A stretch of 7,978 nt of DNA. Origin: Scatosoma sp045537295 (GTDB lineage: Bacteria > Bacillota > Clostridia > Christensenellales > Borkfalkiaceae). Where the stretch lies: assembly GCA_045537295.1 (NCBI GenBank), contig JAZSPG010000030.1, positions 1 to 7,978 on the forward strand, written 5' to 3'. Under the pieces are notes generated by a model. The model worked only from the letters and a program-made list of their open reading frames with translations, was not told the DNA's origin and ran no database searches. Numbering within the stretch: position 1 is the stretch's first letter; every line of letters begins with the position of its first letter. Shown piece by piece: positions 6,805-7,978 of the stretch. The translations under genes and the position numbers were made by a program.

Positions 6805-6872
6805 CGAACACAAATGAACACAAATTCGGCTTTTTTATCAAAAAAACTCAAAAAACCGAACAAAATCGAACG
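6805..6872 (+). promoter_or_regulatory. Four GAAC operator-like repeats in the regulator leader
   Basis: GAAC cores occur at 6806, 6816, 6858 and 6868: two pairs with 10-bp internal spacing, the pairs being 52 bp apart, about five helical turns. The first pair is a direct repeat of GAACACAAA; the second reads CGAACAAAA then CGAACGG. A-rich direct repeats of this sort are typical binding sites of DeoR-family regulators. They lie between the transcription start and the ribosome binding site, so binding would block elongation or clearance (autoregulation). No binding data exist here. Confidence 0.55.
6825..6860 (+). repeat. Inverted repeat in the regulator leader
   Basis: TTCGGCTTTTTT (6825-6836) pairs with AAAAAACCGAA (6850-6860), leaving one bulged C and a 13-base A-rich loop. 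In RNA this stem lies upstream of the GGAGG site and could influence translation; in DNA it lies between the two operator-like pairs. It is not a terminator, because no U-tract follows the right arm. Confidence 0.4.
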
Positions 6873-6885
6873 GAGGGTGTAAAAA

Positions 6886-7623
6886 ATGGCGTTAAACGAA
6901 CGGCAAAACGAGATTTTAAGGCTGTTAAAGGAACAAAAAAAGGTGAGTGTAACACGCCTTGCCAAGCTCTTTTACGTGAGCGAGGCGACGGTTCGGCGGG
7001 ACTTATCCGAAATGAACGCGATGGGGCTTGTCGAGCGCAGTCACGGTGGCGCGATATTGCCTGAAAACTCGGAAGAAATTTCCATTTTCTTCCGTATGGA
7101 AAAGAACGCGAACGAAAAGGAAAAAGTCGCGACCAAAGCGTTACCGCATATCCCGCCGTTCAAGTCGGTGTTTATCGACAGTTCGTCCACCACGCTTGCG
7201 CTTGCCGAGCGTATGGATTTTAATTTCAAAACGGTGGTCACCAACAATTTGCAAACGGCAATCCAGCTTTCTAAAAAGCCGAACGTCACCTTGATAATGC
7301 TTGGCGGAACGGTGCAGTACAATACCATTTCCGCAACGGGCAGTTGGACGGCGCGACAGCTCGACGATTTTCGGTTTGATTTAATGATATCCTCTTGCGC
7401 CTCCGTGCTTGACGGGAACAGCTACGAGCGCTCGCTCGACCAAAAGGAAATTAAGCGCGCGGCGTTTGAGCGTTCGCAAAAGAGAATGTTACTTATCGAC
7501 CACACCAAGTTCGGCGCGCACGGCGCGTATCGGTTGACGGGCTTGGAAAGCTACGATTTGGTGGTGACGGACGCCCCGCCCCCGAAAGAATTAGAGGGCA
7601 AAGATATAAAATTTATTTTTTAA
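6886..7623 (+). CDS. DeoR/GlpR-family transcriptional regulator, probable repressor of the rhamnose operon
   Basis: The 245 residues match the family's usual 250 or so. An N-terminal winged helix-turn-helix spans about 5-57, with the DeoR signature VSEATVRRDLSEM (31-43) followed by GLVERSHGGA (47-56). The C-terminal sugar-phosphate sensor domain shows FIDSSSTT (96-103), VVTNN (117-121), MLGG (138-141) and LLIDHTKFG (202-210). These proteins usually repress sugar operons and are released by a phosphorylated sugar; here rhamnulose-1-phosphate or a related metabolite is the likely ligand, by inference. CGGAGGG sits ahead of the start. It is divergent from rhaB and shares a 205-bp control region with it. 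Classic rhamnose control in enterobacteria uses AraC-type RhaS/RhaR instead; none is present here. Confidence 0.93.
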   Translation: MALNERQNEILRLLKEQKKVSVTRLAKLFYVSEATVRRDLSEMNAMGLVERSHGGAILPENSEEISIFFRMEKNANEKEKVATKALPHIPPFKSVFIDSSSTTLALAERMDFNFKTVVTNNLQTAIQLSKKPNVTLIMLGGTVQYNTISATGSWTARQLDDFRFDLMISSCASVLDGNSYERSLDQKEIKRAAFERSQKRMLLIDHTKFGAHGAYRLTGLESYDLVVTDAPPPKELEGKDIKFIF

Positions 7624-7624
7624 G

Positions 7625-7651
7625 AGGCGTTCAAGCGCTTGCTTTATTTTT
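7625..7651 (+). terminator. Probable intrinsic terminator after the regulator gene
   Basis: Directly after the stop, AGGCGT (7625-7630) and GCGCTT (7635-7640) can form a six-pair stem (two G-U) around a TCAA loop, followed by GCTTTATTTTT. The stem is weak and the T-tract interrupted, and its right side overlaps the candidate -35 of the next promoter. Confidence 0.45.
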
Positions 7652-7667
7652 CCGATTGTATTATAAT
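7639..7667 (+). promoter_or_regulatory. Candidate promoter for the PHP-domain gene
   Basis: TTGCTT (7639-7644), a 17-base spacer and a perfect TATAAT (7662-7667). Transcription would begin near 7674 and read through about 200 bases of hairpin-rich leader before the PHP start. The -35 keeps only the TTG of consensus, so the call rests on the -10 and spacing. Confidence 0.5.
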
Positions 7668-7682
7668 TAGGATAAATGCATT

Positions 7683-7860
7683 GCGTTTTCAACGCGTGAA
7701 TTTTCGCTTATGCTTTAACGTTTTGGGCTATCGCCCGTGCTGAAACGCACAGCGTGTCATTATTGCATTGTCCTACAATGCAAAACGCAAGTTTTGCTCT
7801 TCACGCGCCGTCAGGCGCAATTTATGAACGTAGTTCAATTCACGAACGAAGTTCAATTCA
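7683..7860 (+). repeat. Cluster of eight small hairpins in a non-coding stretch
   Basis: The 254 bases between the regulator and PHP genes hold no credible gene but closely packed inverted repeats with three- or four-base loops: 7683-7695 (GCGTT stem), 7725-7736 (GGGC), 7745-7755 (ACGC), 7763-7783 (nine pairs, TTGCATTGT), 7780-7797 (seven pairs, GCAAAAC with GCAA loop), 7805-7818 (GCGCC), 7825-7837 (TGAAC) and 7844-7854 (GAAC). The fourth and fifth share 7780-7783 and cannot form fully together. The pattern resembles the palindromic intergenic repeat clusters seen in many uncultured Clostridia, placed in what may be the PHP mRNA leader. Confidence 0.7.
7826..7860 (+). repeat. Tandem 18-bp-period direct repeat
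   Basis: Two copies of GAACGWAGTTCAATTCA (7826-7842 and 7844-7860) match at 16 of 17 positions. Each copy contains its own small GAAC/GTTC palindrome. It forms the right end of the hairpin cluster, just ahead of the PHP ribosome binding site. Confidence 0.8.
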
Positions 7861-7877
7861 TTCTTTTCGAGGCATTT

Positions 7878-7978
7878 ATGATACAGGATTTACACGCGCA
7901 TACTTATTATTCGTTCGATTGCGACGATTCGCCCGAACAGGTAATCCAAACCGCTTTGCTTAGCGGTGTAAAACAGCT
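7878..7978 (+). CDS. PHP-domain metal-dependent phosphoesterase, 5' fragment cut by window edge
   Basis: Only the first 33 residues are visible. They begin MIQDLHAHTYYSFDCDDSPE, with the D-x-H-x-H-(T)-x-x-S-x-D metal-binding motif that opens PHP domains (His6, His8, Asp14). Among PHP proteins, histidinol-phosphatase (HisJ/HisK) and nucleoside-phosphate phosphoesterases start this way, so the precise substrate cannot be decided from this fragment. The start is preceded by GAGG with a five-base spacer. It probably does not belong to the rhamnose operon: it is in the other direction, with its own candidate promoter. Confidence 0.8.
   Translation, partial: MIQDLHAHTYYSFDCDDSPEQVIQTALLSGVKQ

Noticed and set aside
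7825..7854. GAAC/GTTC palindromes near the PHP gene as further binding sites of the DeoR regulator
   Set aside because: The shared four-base core is too short, the flanks differ from the regulator-leader repeats, and these belong to a hairpin repeat cluster.
7754..7963. 69-codon open frame through the hairpin cluster into the PHP gene
   Set aside because: It is a translation of the palindromic repeats (note the repeated ERSSIH), lacks a ribosome site and overlaps the PHP start in another frame.

Overview
The window looks like chromosomal DNA from an anaerobic Firmicute, most likely an uncultured, gut-type member of the Clostridia. The reasons are A-rich, strong Shine-Dalgarno sites, consensus sigma-A promoters, short intergenic gaps, and enzymes closest in motif content to Gram-positive sugar-fermentation proteins. 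The exact family cannot be read from this sequence.

The main feature is an L-rhamnose catabolic operon on the minus strand, running from about 6714 off the left edge. In transcription order it encodes rhamnulokinase (6680-5298), a cytosolic SGNH/GDSL esterase-like hydrolase (5292-4657), L-rhamnose isomerase (4633-3389), acetate kinase (3383-2193), a class II sugar-phosphate aldolase (2163-1411) and a CoA-acylating aldehyde dehydrogenase of the PduP/EutE type (1340 to beyond position 1). Isomerase, kinase and aldolase convert L-rhamnose to DHAP and L-lactaldehyde. The dehydrogenase and the acyl-phosphate kinase would turn a derived aldehyde into an acyl-CoA and finally an acid with ATP gain; the phosphotransacylase linking them is not in view.

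The most notable signal is that two enzymes carry the same kind of short amphipathic helix at opposite termini: the dehydrogenase at its N-terminus (1275-1322) and the aldolase at its C-terminus (1414-1473), after a linker that ordinary FucA proteins lack. Such helices are typical bacterial-microcompartment (BMC) encapsulation peptides, so the operon probably feeds a rhamnose/fucose-type microcompartment whose shell genes lie beyond the left edge.

On the other side, a divergent DeoR-family regulator (6886-7623, plus strand) is separated from rhaB by 205 bp. That gap holds two face-to-face promoters, each with exact 17-bp spacing, and GAAC-type repeats that are good operator candidates. To the right, a probable terminator and a fresh promoter precede a stretch (7683-7860) of closely packed small hairpins, some mutually exclusive, ahead of the start of a PHP-domain phosphoesterase gene (7878, cut by the right edge). 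No RNA genes, CRISPR arrays, insertion sequences or integration sites were seen.
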